Assembly: GCF_015278255.1 (NCBI RefSeq)
Contig: NZ_JADIJC010000004.1
Span: 62,001 to 126,000, forward strand
Source: Microbacterium hibisci
Lineage (GTDB): Bacteria > Actinomycetota > Actinomycetes > Actinomycetales > Microbacteriaceae
Direction of reading: 5' to 3'
DNA length: 64,000 bases
Below, in pieces: positions 1-9,521 of the stretch (position 1 is the stretch's first letter; each line of letters opens with the position of its first letter). A program made the translations under genes and the position numbers. The notes under the pieces were generated by a model, which did not search any database, was not told the origin of the DNA, and was given only the letters and a program-made list of their open reading frames with translations.

Positions 1-2841
1 TTCGATGCGCTGCGCACCTTCGACGCGCGCGGCGAGGAATGGGCTCCGCTGCTGCTGACCGCGGCCACCGTCGTGGTTCCGGTGGTCGCCGCCGTCACGG
101 CTCTCCTCCGCCGCTCGCCCACGACCGCGGATCCGGCCTCGAACGCGCCGACCGGTGGGGACGCCGCCGGCGCCCCGCCGCGTACCACCCTCGACTCCCG
201 CGCCGCGCGCCGTCTCGCGGCCGACGCCGGCGCCGGCGTCACGGTGCTGACCGTCGTGTGGGGAGTCTCGGGCCAGCTCGCGTGGGCGATCCTCGCACTC
301 ATCGGGCTGGGCTTGGCCGCGGCATCCGTCTCCCGCGGCTGGGCCGCCCCGGCGGGCGATCCTGCCGACGATCGCTTCGCGATCACGCGGGACGGGATGC
401 CGCTGGCCGACGCACCGCGCCGCCTTCTGGCGTGGCCGGCGGTGGCCGCGGCGATCGCAGCGTGGTGGTCGTGGCTCACGGAGGGGACGCCCGCGACGTC
501 GTACACGATCGAGTCGTATGTGCTGCCGGTCGCGGTTGCGCTGGTGATCTTCGCCGCGCTGCTCGTGTGGCTGCGCCGACGTGCGGAGGCGACCGTCGCG
601 CTGGCGGTCGGCCTCGCGCTCGCGCTCTGGATTCCCGCGGTCGCCGGGTGGACCGGAGACGCGCTGCGCGGCGTCGTCGTGGCGCTCGCGGCCGTGGTGG
701 TGACCCTGGCGCTGGCCTTCACGCCGGTGCGCGGCATCCGTCCCGTCGCTCCCGCCGGCGCAGCCGTCGCCATGACGGGTCTCGGCCTCGTGGCGGTCGA
801 GCGCGCCCTCGACGGACCGGGCTGGCACGTGCTGTGGGTCGTGCTGCTCGTCGCCATCGCCTACGCGTCGGGTGCCGGAATGGCGCGCGTCCCGCCGGGC
901 CGGGCGTCGTCGCGGGCGTACGGGCACATCGTTCCTCCCGCGGCACTCGTGGCCGCGCTTCCCGTGATCGTGACGGTCGCCGCCGAACCCCGCATCGTGG
1001 CCGGCACCGTCATCATGCTGGCCGCGCTGCACCTGGCGGCCGCAGGCCTCGATCGGGTGCCGCTGACGGCCGCGACCCGCTGGATCGCACTCGCCAGCGC
1101 GGCCGTCGTCGGCACGGCCGGCTGGCTGCAGGGCGCGGTCGTCGAGATCGAAGCGGTATCGCTCCCGGTCGCCGCGATGTGCCTCGTGGGGGCCGTGCTC
1201 GGGATGCTGCGGCGCCGGAGCAGCGGCGCCTCCTGGCCCGCCGCCGAGGGGCCCGCCTGGATCACCGGCCTCGTGCTGGCGACAGCGCCGAGCCTGATCG
1301 TGGCTGCGGAGCCGGCGCGCGTCTGGGCGTACGTCGTGCTCACGCTCCTCGCCGCCGCCGGCGTCGCTGCGGTGCGCGAGCCTGCGGACCGCGCCGTCGA
1401 CACTCCGGCAACGATCCCGGCGCCCGCGGTGGTCCCGCCGCCCGCCCGAGTCCCCGCGCCCGCGGTCGCCGGCGCTTCCGCCCCCGTCTCCGCGCCCGCA
1501 ACGGCGCCCGCAGCCGCCACCGCCGCCGCCGGAGCCGCCGCGCGCGCACCATGGAGCCCCGCGCCGACGCCCGCAGCCCGCCCGCCGCGCTTCCCCGACG
1601 TCTGGAGCCTGCGCACGCCGACGGTGGCCATCCTCGGCGCCGCGGCCCTCGCGATGGGCGTCCGAGGACTCCTTCCTCCGGGCGTCGCGGGCGACACCGC
1701 CGCGGCCATCGTCGCCGCCGTCGGCGTGCTCGCGGTGGCAGTGCTCTTCACCGCGACGGCGGCGACCGACCGACCGGGTCGCGCTGCGGCCGTGCTCGCA
1801 GGTGCCGGAGCCGCGCTGCTCGTGCTGGTCACCATCACCCGTCCCGACGCGGATCTCGTCACCACGACCGTGACCGCGGTCATCGGCGGCGCCGTGGGCG
1901 TCGCCGGTGCGTCGGTGCTGGGCCTCCGCCGCTGGGCGCCGCTGGGCGCCGTGCTCGCGGTGGGCGGGCTCGTCTCGGCCGTCGCCGCGTGCGCGATGCG
2001 CTTCTTCGCCGTCGCTCCGCTCGCCGGTGCCGGACTTGAGGCCGACCTGTGGGCGGTGGCGGCTGCCGGCATCGCTGCCGCGATCGCCCTCGCGGCGCTG
2101 CGTGCGACCGACACGCCCGTCGTGGCACGGGCCGCCGGCGCCGGCTTCGCGGCGGCGTCGGTGCTGTTCGCGATGGCCGAGCTGCAGCTGCTCTTCACGC
2201 AGACGGCCGGCGACGAGCTCCGGGCGGTGATCGTGATGAGCGCCCTCACGGTGGCCGCGGCGGTCGGCTTCGCCGCCCGCGCCCGGCTGGGGCTGTCGCC
2301 GGCCATCGCCGCCGCGGTGGCGAGTGTGGTCTTCGGGCTCGTCGCGCTCACCGCGGCCGGGGTCCGCCCTGTCGAGCTCGTGACCGTGCCGCCGGCGATC
2401 GGCGGCATCCTCCTCGGCGCGCGCACGCTGCGTCGCCACGCCGAAGCGCGCACGTGGCCGACGCTGGGTCCCTGGCTCGCGCTCCTCACCGTGCCGTCGC
2501 TCCTGCACGACTTCTCCGGCTCCGGGTCGTGGCTCGGCGGCACGGCGACCTCCGACGACACCGCCCTGTGGCGGATCGTCGGGCTCGGGCTGGTCGCGAT
2601 CGCGATGGTCGTGATCGGAGCGGTGTACCGCCTGCAGGCGCCGCTGGTGCTCGGGTCGGCGGTGCTCCTCCTGCACGCCGTCGCACAGCTGTGGCCGTGG
2701 ATCTCGAACGCCTACGTCGCGGTGCCGTGGTGGCTGTGGCTCGGCCTCGGGGGTGCGCTGCTCATCTTCATCGCCGCCCGCTACGAGAAGCGCATGCGCG
2801 CCCTGCGCTCCGCGTTCGTCGCGGTCACCTCGCTGCGCTGA
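1..2841 (+). CDS. Large polytopic membrane protein, SCO7613 C-terminal-domain type (5' truncated by window edge)
   Basis: The reading frame is open from base 1, so the true start lies upstream; a GTG at 73 is only an internal codon. The visible 946 residues are almost entirely hydrophobic alanine/valine/leucine helices, I estimate more than twenty membrane spans. They are interrupted by a Pro/Ala-rich low-complexity linker (about bases 1380-1600) that probably separates two membrane halves. The end is a short basic tail (YEKRMRALRSAF). The pattern matches the very long actinobacterial integral membrane proteins annotated as SCO7613 C-terminal domain proteins, whose function is unknown. No catalytic motif is visible. 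It is followed after 30 bp by a convergent glycosylase gene. Family assignment is from overall character, not from a motif, and is moderate. Confidence 0.7.
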   Translation, partial: FDALRTFDARGEEWAPLLLTAATVVVPVVAAVTALLRRSPTTADPASNAPTGGDAAGAPPRTTLDSRAARRLAADAGAGVTVLTVVWGVSGQLAWAILALIGLGLAAASVSRGWAAPAGDPADDRFAITRDGMPLADAPRRLLAWPAVAAAIAAWWSWLTEGTPATSYTIESYVLPVAVALVIFAALLVWLRRRAEATVALAVGLALALWIPAVAGWTGDALRGVVVALAAVVVTLALAFTPVRGIRPVAPAGAAVAMTGLGLVAVERALDGPGWHVLWVVLLVAIAYASGAGMARVPPGRASSRAYGHIVPPAALVAALPVIVTVAAEPRIVAGTVIMLAALHLAAAGLDRVPLTAATRWIALASAAVVGTAGWLQGAVVEIEAVSLPVAAMCLVGAVLGMLRRRSSGASWPAAEGPAWITGLVLATAPSLIVAAEPARVWAYVVLTLLAAAGVAAVREPADRAVDTPATIPAPAVVPPPARVPAPAVAGASAPVSAPATAPAAATAAAGAAARAPWSPAPTPAARPPRFPDVWSLRTPTVAILGAAALAMGVRGLLPPGVAGDTAAAIVAAVGVLAVAVLFTATAATDRPGRAAAVLAGAGAALLVLVTITRPDADLVTTTVTAVIGGAVGVAGASVLGLRRWAPLGAVLAVGGLVSAVAACAMRFFAVAPLAGAGLEADLWAVAAAGIAAAIALAALRATDTPVVARAAGAGFAAASVLFAMAELQLLFTQTAGDELRAVIVMSALTVAAAVGFAARARLGLSPAIAAAVASVVFGLVALTAAGVRPVELVTVPPAIGGILLGARTLRRHAEARTWPTLGPWLALLTVPSLLHDFSGSGSWLGGTATSDDTALWRIVGLGLVAIAMVVIGAVYRLQAPLVLGSAVLLLHAVAQLWPWISNAYVAVPWWLWLGLGGALLIFIAARYEKRMRALRSAFVAVTSLR

Positions 2842-2871
2842 CCCCGCGGAGCCGGGCGCGCGGGTGAGCGA

Positions 2872-3549
2872 TCAGACCGCTTCAGCGACCTCGCGCGCGC
2901 CGCGGCCCCACCGGAACGGCGACACCGTGGGGTCGCCCGGGATCCAGTACCGCCACGGGAACGCGGCGGTGCCGGCCACCCCGGCCACGCCCACGCGCGG
3001 ACCCGACGCGATCTCGGCGAGCGGGTCGACGAGCAGGTCGAGCCGGGCCGTCGCGCCGTGCAGAGCGGTCCCCGTGATCGCGTCGATGCCGTCGTGGAAC
3101 GGATGCCGCAGCCCCACCGCGTCGCCCAGCCGGCCGGGTCCGCGCGCGAGGTCGCGCGGCGTGCGCGCCGCGGGTCGGCGCCGGGTCGCGGCATCCGTCC
3201 CATCGATCACCTGACCCGCACGCAGCAGGATCCCGCCCGCGACACCCTCGGGACCGCACACGACGTTCACGCACGAGTGGATGCCGTGACTCAGGTAGAC
3301 GTAGAGGTGGCCGGGCTCGCCCCACATGGTGGCGTTGCGGGCAGTCGGGCCCATGCGCGCGTGGGAGCCCGGATCGGGCTGCGGGCCGGTGCCGCGGCCG
3401 TGGTAGGCCTCGACCTCGGTCAGCCGAACGACCACCGTCTCGCCCTCGACCACGGTCGTGAGCCGGGCTCCGAGCAGCGACGGCGCGACGTCGGCGGGCA
3501 GGCCGCGCAGATCGGCGCGGGTCGCCGCTCGCCACCGGTCCCGCACCAT
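2872..3549 (-). CDS. DNA-3-methyladenine glycosylase (AAG/MPG family)
   Basis: Base-excision-repair enzyme that removes alkylated purines such as 3-methyladenine from DNA by hydrolysing the N-glycosidic bond. The 225-residue length is normal for bacterial AAG. Family signatures are visible: the N-terminal LLGARL segment, TEVEAYHG containing the catalytic glutamate region, the DPGSHARMGPTARNATMW block, the YVYLSHGIHSCVNVV strand (the tyrosine/histidine wall of the base pocket) and GGILLRAGQ. It ends 30 bp from the preceding convergent gene. The 5' side faces the divergently transcribed MFS gene, leaving 72 bp for both promoters. The start ATG at 3549 gives a complete domain. Function is confident from the family. 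Confidence 0.93.
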   Translation of the reverse strand: MVRDRWRAATRADLRGLPADVAPSLLGARLTTVVEGETVVVRLTEVEAYHGRGTGPQPDPGSHARMGPTARNATMWGEPGHLYVYLSHGIHSCVNVVCGPEGVAGGILLRAGQVIDGTDAATRRRPAARTPRDLARGPGRLGDAVGLRHPFHDGIDAITGTALHGATARLDLLVDPLAEIASGPRVGVAGVAGTAAFPWRYWIPGDPTVSPFRWGRGAREVAEAV

Positions 3550-3621
3550 GCGGCGAGTCTACGTCCGCGCGTCGGCGTCACGTTCGGGGTTGCGCTTCCC
3601 GGCTTTCGCTACTGTTCCGGC

Positions 3622-5262
3622 ATGGGGAAGTGGTTCGTGCTCATCCTGCTGAGCGTGTCGCAGTTCATCATGGTGCTCGACAGCACGGTCATGAACGTCT
3701 CGATCTCGACCGTCGCCCACGACCTCGGCACCGACATCTCGGGCATGCAGGCGGCGATCACCTTCTACGCGCTCACCATGGCCGCGTTCATGCTCACCGG
3801 CGGCAAGCTCGGCGACCGCTGGGGTCGCAGCCTGGCGTTCCGCATCGGCTCGATCGTCTACGGCATCGGATCGCTCACCACCGCGCTGAGCCCGAACCTC
3901 ACGGTGCTCATGTTCGGCTGGTCACTCGTCGAGGGTCTCGGCGCCGTCCTGGTGATCCCCGCGATCGCGGCACTGGCGGCCATCAACTACGAAGGGCGCG
4001 CGCGGGTCGTCGCCTTCGCGGTGCTCGGTGCCGTCACCGGCGGCGCCGCAGCCGCCGGTCCGCTCATCGGCGGACTCGTCACCACCTACTCGTCGTGGCG
4101 CTACGTCTTCGTCGCCGAGGCGGTCGTGATGACCCTCGTGCTGATCGTGTCGGGGCGCATCAAGGACGTCCCCGGCGACCGCAAGCTGCGCATCGACCTC
4201 TTGAGCGTGGTGCTCTCGGCGCTCGGCCTCGCCCTGCTCGTCTACGGCATCCTGCAGTCCAAGAGCTGGGGCTGGTTCGTGCCGCTCGACCCGCCCGTCA
4301 TCAACGGCCAGCCGTTCGCACCGCTCGGCGTCTCGCCCGTGGCCTACCTGATCCTGCTGTCGATCGTCGTGCTGTGGCTGTTCGTGAAACGCCAGCAGCA
4401 CCTCGAGCGCACGGGCGGCGTGCCCCTGCTCAAGGTCAGCCTGCTGCGCATCCCCGCGTTGCGCAGCGGCCTGACGATGTTCATGGCGCAGTACTTCGCG
4501 ATCGCCGCGCTGTTCTTCGTCATCCCGGTGTACCTGCAGACGATCCTCGGCTTCGACGCGCTGCAGACCGGCCTGAAGATCCTGCCGCTGTCGATCGGCC
4601 TCATCATCTTCTCGATGCTCGGGTCGCGCCTGTCGACGGTGCGCTCCGCGCAGAACATCGGCCGCATCGGCCAGCTGACGCTCGGACTCGGCGTGCTGAT
4701 CGTGTTCGTGGCGGTGCAGCCCGAGCTCGCCGACTGGGCCTTCGCGGCGGGCATGTTCGTGGTGGGCGCCGGCTTCGGCCTGCTCGCGTCGCAGCTCGGA
4801 AACGTCAACATGTCGGCCGTGGACCAGTCGGACACGTCAGAGGTGGGCGGCCTCCAGGGAACGTTCCAGAACCTCGGCTCGTCGTTCGGCACGGCGATCG
4901 TCGGTTCGGTGTTCATCCTGCTGCTCACGTCGGGCTTCACCGGCGCGCTGCAGCAGAGCGACACCCTGCCCGACGACATCCGCGACGAGGTCGTCGCCGT
5001 CGCGTCCAAGGGCGCGCCGATCATCTCCCAGGACCAGGCCGAAGAGATCCTGCGCGACGCCGGCGCCGACGACGAGTCCGCCGCCGAGATCGCCCAGCTC
5101 TACGCCGACACGCAGGTCGAGTCGCTGCGGCAGTCGCTGTTCCTCGTGTTCGCCCTGACGGTGCTCGGGCTCATGCTCTCGGCCGGCCTGCCGTCGAGGA
5201 TCCCCGAGCCGGCCGAGCGGCCCCAGGCTCCGGCATCCGCTCCGCCCCCTCCTCGCGACTGA
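3622..5262 (+). CDS. MFS drug/solute exporter, DHA2 (14-TM) family
   Basis: A 546-residue transporter. The N-terminus carries the DHA2 hallmark FIMVLDSTVMNVSI in helix 1, then GGKLGDRWGR between helices 2 and 3 (motif A) and the motif-C-like GAVTGGAAAAGPLIGG in helix 5, typical of proton-driven antiporters. Length and spacing fit 14 helices, with a roughly 80-residue extracytoplasmic loop before the last helix (about bases 4950-5120). I start at ATG 3622 because the upstream frame, open from 3058, is antisense to the glycosylase and lacks membrane character. Substrate cannot be predicted and there is no adjacent TetR/MarR regulator. The C-terminus is a Pro/Ala-rich tail. Confidence 0.88.
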   Translation: MGKWFVLILLSVSQFIMVLDSTVMNVSISTVAHDLGTDISGMQAAITFYALTMAAFMLTGGKLGDRWGRSLAFRIGSIVYGIGSLTTALSPNLTVLMFGWSLVEGLGAVLVIPAIAALAAINYEGRARVVAFAVLGAVTGGAAAAGPLIGGLVTTYSSWRYVFVAEAVVMTLVLIVSGRIKDVPGDRKLRIDLLSVVLSALGLALLVYGILQSKSWGWFVPLDPPVINGQPFAPLGVSPVAYLILLSIVVLWLFVKRQQHLERTGGVPLLKVSLLRIPALRSGLTMFMAQYFAIAALFFVIPVYLQTILGFDALQTGLKILPLSIGLIIFSMLGSRLSTVRSAQNIGRIGQLTLGLGVLIVFVAVQPELADWAFAAGMFVVGAGFGLLASQLGNVNMSAVDQSDTSEVGGLQGTFQNLGSSFGTAIVGSVFILLLTSGFTGALQQSDTLPDDIRDEVVAVASKGAPIISQDQAEEILRDAGADDESAAEIAQLYADTQVESLRQSLFLVFALTVLGLMLSAGLPSRIPEPAERPQAPASAPPPPRD

Positions 5263-5382
5263 CCCGGCCCGCCCGCGCGTCGCGCCGCGCCACGGCCCGC
5301 CGCTCTCGTGTCCCGTCGCGGGCCGGCGCGCCCGTGCCCCGTCGCCTGCCGGCCGTCCCGTCGCCTCCCCCCTCACCGTTGC

Positions 5383-5460
5383 CGAGAAACCGCGATCTCG
5401 ACGAGCGACCATGACGTCGACGCCGAGAACGTGGTCGTTCGACGACACCGCGGTTTCTCG
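5383..5460. repeat. Nested intergenic palindrome (element a)
   Basis: Outer arms CGAGAAACCGCG (5383-5394) and its exact reverse complement (5449-5460) enclose a second imperfect inverted repeat, CGAGCGACCATG against CGTGGTCGTTCG (10 of 12 pairs). It lies between the convergent MFS and beta-propeller genes, so it may act as a bidirectional terminator, although no T-tract follows. The same two-tier layout recurs at 15622, 26428, 27748 and 42448. Confidence 0.7.
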
Positions 5461-5515
5461 ACGGAAAAGAAGGACGGGAGGAGGGAGGGACGGATGCCGG
5501 GAAGCGGCGCGGGCG

Positions 5516-7030
5516 CTAGCGGGGCGGCACCTGGCACCACGAGATCGAGGCGCCGTTCAGGGCGATCACCTGCTCGCCGCCGTCGACCTCGAGGACGCGC
5601 GTCTCGGGGCGCTCCGGCAACGGGAGCTGATAGGTGTCGTAGGTGTTGCTCACGGCATCCGGCGCCACCATCACGGCGACGTAGCGGGCGCTGGGCGACA
5701 CGCACACCTGGATGACGGCATCCGTGTCGGCGATCTCGGTGAGCATGCTCGTCGCGCCGTCCGCCGCGACGAGCGCCACTGAGGTACGCCCGGTGGGCAG
5801 GCCGTCCTCGGCGAGCACGGCGGCCGTGCGGACCGTCGACCCGTCCGGCAGCGGCGTCACCGACGTCGTGCCGCCGAGGTCGACCTCGGGGGCGACCAGC
5901 GGCGCCTCGCTCGCGTCGGTCAGGTCGATGACCGACGCCTGCTCGAGGCGGTCGACGACGGCCTCGCTCGAGCCGCGGGCGATGCCGTCGATGCCGATGG
6001 CGGTGCCGAGCGCCGTCGCGGCGGTGCCCGCGTCGGGGCCCGTCAGCAGCAGCGAGCCGTCGAACGACAGCAGCAGCATGCTGTCGGTGTCGGGCACGAA
6101 ACGCCACTCCGCGACACGGGGGTCGGCGCCCTCCACCTCGATCGCGACCGGATCGGCGCCTGCGTCGCCGAGCGAGGCGGTGTACAGGCGGCTCTCACGA
6201 CCCGAGTCGGCGTCGAGCTCGGCATCGGAGAAGGTGTAGCCGATCCGCTCGCCACGGTCGGCGCTCTGCAGGTTCGACACGTACCCGTCGCCGGGCAGCG
6301 GCAGCTCGCGGGGATCTTCGCCGTCGAGATCGGTGACGATGAGCCCCGCCTCATCGTCGTCGGTGCGCACCGACACGACGAGGTGCTCGCCCGTCGCGCG
6401 GAAGTCCTCGATGTGCGCGTGGCGGAAGACCGGCACCGCCTGCTGGCCGGTGAGGTCGGAGCGGTAGATCAGGTCGCCGTCGTCGGTGCCGCGCTGCAGC
6501 AGGTACACCTCGGCCGGCGGCGTGCGGAAGGTCTCGGTGATCGTCGCCGGCGGGCCGCCGCCGAGCGAGGCGACCTCGTCGATCGTGACCGTGTACTCGG
6601 TGTCGTCCCACAGCGGCAGGGTGAACCGCACGCCCACGCTGCGCCCCGACGTGTCGACGGCGAAGGGCGTGGCCGGCGAGACGGTGACCTGCGAAGGGTC
6701 GACCTCGGCGAGCGACTGCGTCGTGGTGACGATGAGACGGGAGCCGGATGCCGCGGCCGCCGCCTCCGGATCGACATACACGTCGGTGACCCGGGGCCCC
6801 TGCGCCACGGTCGCGGCGGCCCCCGCGAGCCCGAACACCGCGAGCACGGCCGTCACGATCGCGAAGGTGCCGACGAACGCGCGCCCCCGTCGGCGGCGCG
6901 CCCGCGCGCTCCGCGTGCCCGGTCCGGCGCCCGCGGTCACGCTGCGGCGCGCGTGCGGCGTGGAGCGGCCCGGGCTCGAGCCTGCGCCCCGGCTCGCACC
7001 CCGGCCTGGGGAAGCACCGTCAGTACTCAT
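5516..7030 (-). CDS. Membrane-anchored Ig-like/beta-propeller protein of unknown function
   Basis: 504 residues. An Arg/Gly/Ser-rich cytoplasmic N-terminus (about 1-50) is followed by one membrane helix (FVGTFAIVTAVLAVFGLAGA). Next comes an Ig-like segment of the type that often precedes bacterial surface domains (about 80-165, SQVTVSPATPF through TITETFRTPP). The remainder is a repetitive beta-rich region (IYRSDLTGQQAV, LIVTDLDGEDPRELPLPG, VAEWRFVPDTDSMLLLSFDG) resembling TolB/WD-like propeller blades. The protein is probably displayed outside the cell. The start ATG overlaps the end of the TIGR03943-type gene by 11 bp, so it is the last gene of the zur operon. No enzymatic motif seen; function unknown. 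Confidence 0.75.
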   Translation of the reverse strand: MSTDGASPGRGASRGAGSSPGRSTPHARRSVTAGAGPGTRSARARRRRGRAFVGTFAIVTAVLAVFGLAGAAATVAQGPRVTDVYVDPEAAAAASGSRLIVTTTQSLAEVDPSQVTVSPATPFAVDTSGRSVGVRFTLPLWDDTEYTVTIDEVASLGGGPPATITETFRTPPAEVYLLQRGTDDGDLIYRSDLTGQQAVPVFRHAHIEDFRATGEHLVVSVRTDDDEAGLIVTDLDGEDPRELPLPGDGYVSNLQSADRGERIGYTFSDAELDADSGRESRLYTASLGDAGADPVAIEVEGADPRVAEWRFVPDTDSMLLLSFDGSLLLTGPDAGTAATALGTAIGIDGIARGSSEAVVDRLEQASVIDLTDASEAPLVAPEVDLGGTTSVTPLPDGSTVRTAAVLAEDGLPTGRTSVALVAADGATSMLTEIADTDAVIQVCVSPSARYVAVMVAPDAVSNTYDTYQLPLPERPETRVLEVDGGEQVIALNGASISWCQVPPR

Positions 7031-7979
7031 ACGGATCCTGCGGCTCGGAGATCTCCTCGACCGCGGCCGCGTCGACCACGAGCCGCCCGTCCGACGACGA
7101 GCGCACCGTGCCGCTGATCGAGACCCATTGCCCCGTGGCAGGTGCGCCGCCGGCGGCGACGACCGGCAGGCTCGCCGGCTGCGCGTCGATGACGCAGTGC
7201 GTGATCACCAGCCTCGTGAGGTCGAAGGCGCCGTCCTCGCCCGGTGTGACGAATCCGGTGAGCTCGATCGGGTCTCCGTCGAACGCCTCCGGATTCGTGG
7301 CGGTGGCGAACACCGTCGCCCACTCGCCGACCCCGAACGACGCCGTGTCGCCGGTCGAGGCGAGCTGGATGGTGTCGGCGCCGCCGAACAGCGGCGTCGC
7401 CCCGACGTCGCGCGACATGGCGAGCTCGGCCGACAGCGATGCGGGCGGCAGCACGAGGGTGAGGAGCACGACGCCCGATGCCGCGATCCCGCCGACCGCC
7501 GTCGCCGCGACCGCGACGGGATGGCTGCGGAAGACGTGGGCGTGGTGCTCGTGCGCGTCGTGACGGTCGTGGTCGCTGTCGTCTTCGTGACGGAGGAACA
7601 GCGTCGAGATCTCGCCGCGGCCGTGGTCGTGACCGCGCCCAGGCGTTCCGTCCGGCTCGTTGCTCGCGAGGAGCCGCGCCTCTGCCCCCGGTCGTTGAGC
7701 GGAGGGCGCTCCAGCGCCCGCAGACGCAACGCCTCGGCGATCCACACGCTCGTCCCCGTGGTCGTGGCCGTGGTCGGCCTCGGCGCCGAGCGGCAGCGCG
7801 AACGACGCGATCGTGCCCACGAGCACCAGCACCGCCATCGAGACCGCGAACCAGGTCGAGTCCGGATTGATGTAGAGCCCGAGCTGGCCGGTGAGCGCCA
7901 GCGAGATCGTGACGACGGCGAGCACCGCGGCGAGCCCGACGCCGAGCCAGCGCGTTCCGACGAATCCGGCCTTACGCAA
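7020..7979 (-). CDS. TIGR03943/DUF1980-type membrane protein with His-rich loop
   Basis: About 319 residues. Two N-terminal helices are followed by an unusually long His/Asp-rich loop (roughly residues 65-150, with HGHDHG, RGHDHGRG and HEHHAHVF), then a third helix and a soluble C-terminal domain (FGVGEWATVFATATNPEAFDG, ELTGFVTPGEDGAFDLTRLVITHCVIDAQPA) characteristic of the TIGR03943 family. That family usually accompanies an UPF0718 permease, as it does here. His-rich loops are typical of proteins that handle zinc or similar metals, so a metal-transport role is inferred. The gene starts inside the end of the permease. The best-placed start is a TTG at 7979 and the exact start is uncertain. 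Confidence 0.8.
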   Translation of the reverse strand: MRKAGFVGTRWLGVGLAAVLAVVTISLALTGQLGLYINPDSTWFAVSMAVLVLVGTIASFALPLGAEADHGHDHGDERVDRRGVASAGAGAPSAQRPGAEARLLASNEPDGTPGRGHDHGRGEISTLFLRHEDDSDHDRHDAHEHHAHVFRSHPVAVAATAVGGIAASGVVLLTLVLPPASLSAELAMSRDVGATPLFGGADTIQLASTGDTASFGVGEWATVFATATNPEAFDGDPIELTGFVTPGEDGAFDLTRLVITHCVIDAQPASLPVVAAGGAPATGQWVSISGTVRSSSDGRLVVDAAAVEEISEPQDPYEY

Positions 7980-9054
7980 GGAGGTTCACCGCCGTCCCGA
8001 TCGCGAACGCCGACAGCACCACGACGACGACGATGCCGCCGAGCGTGCGCCACGTGAACGTGGTGCGCATGAGCGCGAGCATCTTCACGTCGACGAGCGG
8101 ACCGACGAGCAGGAACGCCACGATCGACCCGGGCGTGAAGGTCGAGGCGAACGAGAGCGCGAAGAAGGCGTCCACGTTTGAGCAGATCGCCACGACCATC
8201 GCCAGCGCCATCATCGCGACGATCGACAGCGCCGGGTTCGCCCCGATCGCGAGCAGCGCGTCACGGGGGATCAGCACCTGCACGGCGCCGGCGAGCGCCG
8301 ATCCGATGACCAGCGCCGGCATCACCGCGCGCAGCTCGATGATGAACTGCGCCAGCGTGCGCCGCCACTTGCCGCCCGGTTCGTGCAGCACGAGCTCGCA
8401 CGTGTCGCGGAACCGGTCGGTCAGCAGGGCGTCCGGGGACGGATGCCGCGAATACAGCCATCCGATGAGGTTCGCGATCGCGTACCCGCCGAGGAGGCGC
8501 GCGACGAGGATGCCGTCGCTGAAGCCGAACGCCTGGTGCGTCGTGATGATCACGATCGGGTTCACGATCGGCGCCGCGATGAGGAACGTCAGCGTCTCGG
8601 GCACCGAGAATCCGCGCATCAGCAGCCCGCGCGCGAAGGGCACGTTGCCGCACTCGCACACCGGCACCAGCATCCCGAGGAGCGACAGCACCGCGCGACG
8701 GGCCCACGCGCGGCGCGGCATCCATCGCTCGATGACACCCGCCGGCACCCACACCTGCACGACGATCGACAGCACGACGCCGAGCGCGACGAACGGCAGC
8801 GACTCGATGAGCACGCTGATCGCGAGCGTCAGGCCGTCCTGCGCGCGCGTGGAGAGGGGGTCGGTGAAGAGCGCAGGCGCCAGCCAGTCGATGAGGAAGG
8901 TGCCGGCGACGACGAGGATGCCGATGCCGAGCCACAGCGCCGCGCGCGCCTGGGGGGACGGCTCGAGGCGCGCGGTCGCCGGTTCGTAGCGCTGCCGCGA
9001 CGAACCCGAGGATGTTCGCTGCGACCCGCGCGTGCCGGGATCAGTCCGCGTCAC
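7972..9054 (-). CDS. Predicted permease, UPF0718/DUF318 family
   Basis: 360-residue polytopic membrane protein. The family signature PVCECGNVPFARGLL, with its paired cysteines in a membrane-embedded loop, is clear. It is followed by AAPIVNPIVIITT and a symmetry-related second half with ICSNVDAFFALSF and GPLVDVKMLALM. A GTG at 9054 is chosen as start because it overlaps the zur stop by 14 bp; an in-frame ATG at 9123 would place 69 bp inside zur. Transported substrate is not established for the family. Position between zur and a His-rich partner suggests a divalent-metal link, which is inference. Confidence 0.85.
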   Translation of the reverse strand: MTRTDPGTRGSQRTSSGSSRQRYEPATARLEPSPQARAALWLGIGILVVAGTFLIDWLAPALFTDPLSTRAQDGLTLAISVLIESLPFVALGVVLSIVVQVWVPAGVIERWMPRRAWARRAVLSLLGMLVPVCECGNVPFARGLLMRGFSVPETLTFLIAAPIVNPIVIITTHQAFGFSDGILVARLLGGYAIANLIGWLYSRHPSPDALLTDRFRDTCELVLHEPGGKWRRTLAQFIIELRAVMPALVIGSALAGAVQVLIPRDALLAIGANPALSIVAMMALAMVVAICSNVDAFFALSFASTFTPGSIVAFLLVGPLVDVKMLALMRTTFTWRTLGGIVVVVVLSAFAIGTAVNLLA

Positions 9055-9454
9055 GCTCGGCGTCCCGGGCGGCGGCGCACGTCCCGCAGAGCCCGAAGAT
9101 GTCGACGACGTGCTCGGCGTCACGGAACCCGTGACGTTCGGCGGTGCGCTTCGCCCACTGCTCGACGTCCGTCGCCTCGATCTCGACGGTCAGTCCGCAG
9201 GAGCGGCAGATCAGGTGGTGGTGGTGGCCGCTGCTGGTGCAGGCACGGTAGAGCGCCTCGCCCTCGGGGCTCTGCAGCGAATCGGCCTCGCCCTGCGCCG
9301 CGAGACCGGCGAGCGCGCGGTACACCGTGGCCAGTCCGATGCCGGTGTTCTCGTCGCGGAGGGTGGCGTGCAGCGACTGCGCGCTGACGAATCCGCGGGC
9401 GTCCGACAGCGCTTCGCGCACGCGTTCGCGCTGCCACGTATTGCGCTGGACCAT
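9041..9454 (-). CDS. zur: Fur-family metalloregulator, probably zinc-responsive Zur
   Basis: 137-residue repressor. The N-terminal winged helix contains DARGFVSAQSLHATLRDENTGIGLATVYRALAGL in scattered form; the recognition helix is the TGIGLATVYRAL segment. The C-terminal dimerisation domain has GHHHHLICRSCG and a second cysteine pair FGLCGTCAA, the structural zinc site of Fur proteins. Zinc specificity is inferred from the flanking znuACB genes and the operator in front of znuA. I chose ATG 9454 (MVQRNTWQRERV) because the longer open frame reads through intergenic repeats. It heads an overlapping unit with the permease, TIGR03943-type and propeller genes. Confidence 0.9.
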   Translation of the reverse strand: MVQRNTWQRERVREALSDARGFVSAQSLHATLRDENTGIGLATVYRALAGLAAQGEADSLQSPEGEALYRACTSSGHHHHLICRSCGLTVEIEATDVEQWAKRTAERHGFRDAEHVVDIFGLCGTCAAARDAERDAD

Positions 9455-9521
9455 AGGGGCGAGTCTACCGACGGGTCCTGAGCGTCGGCCGGGCGCCGGG
9501 GATGTGGCTCTTGCGCGGCCG

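Noticed and set aside
39..2039. 666-codon frame overlapping the membrane protein
   Set aside because: Arg/Gly-rich shadow of the membrane-protein frame, no initiation context.
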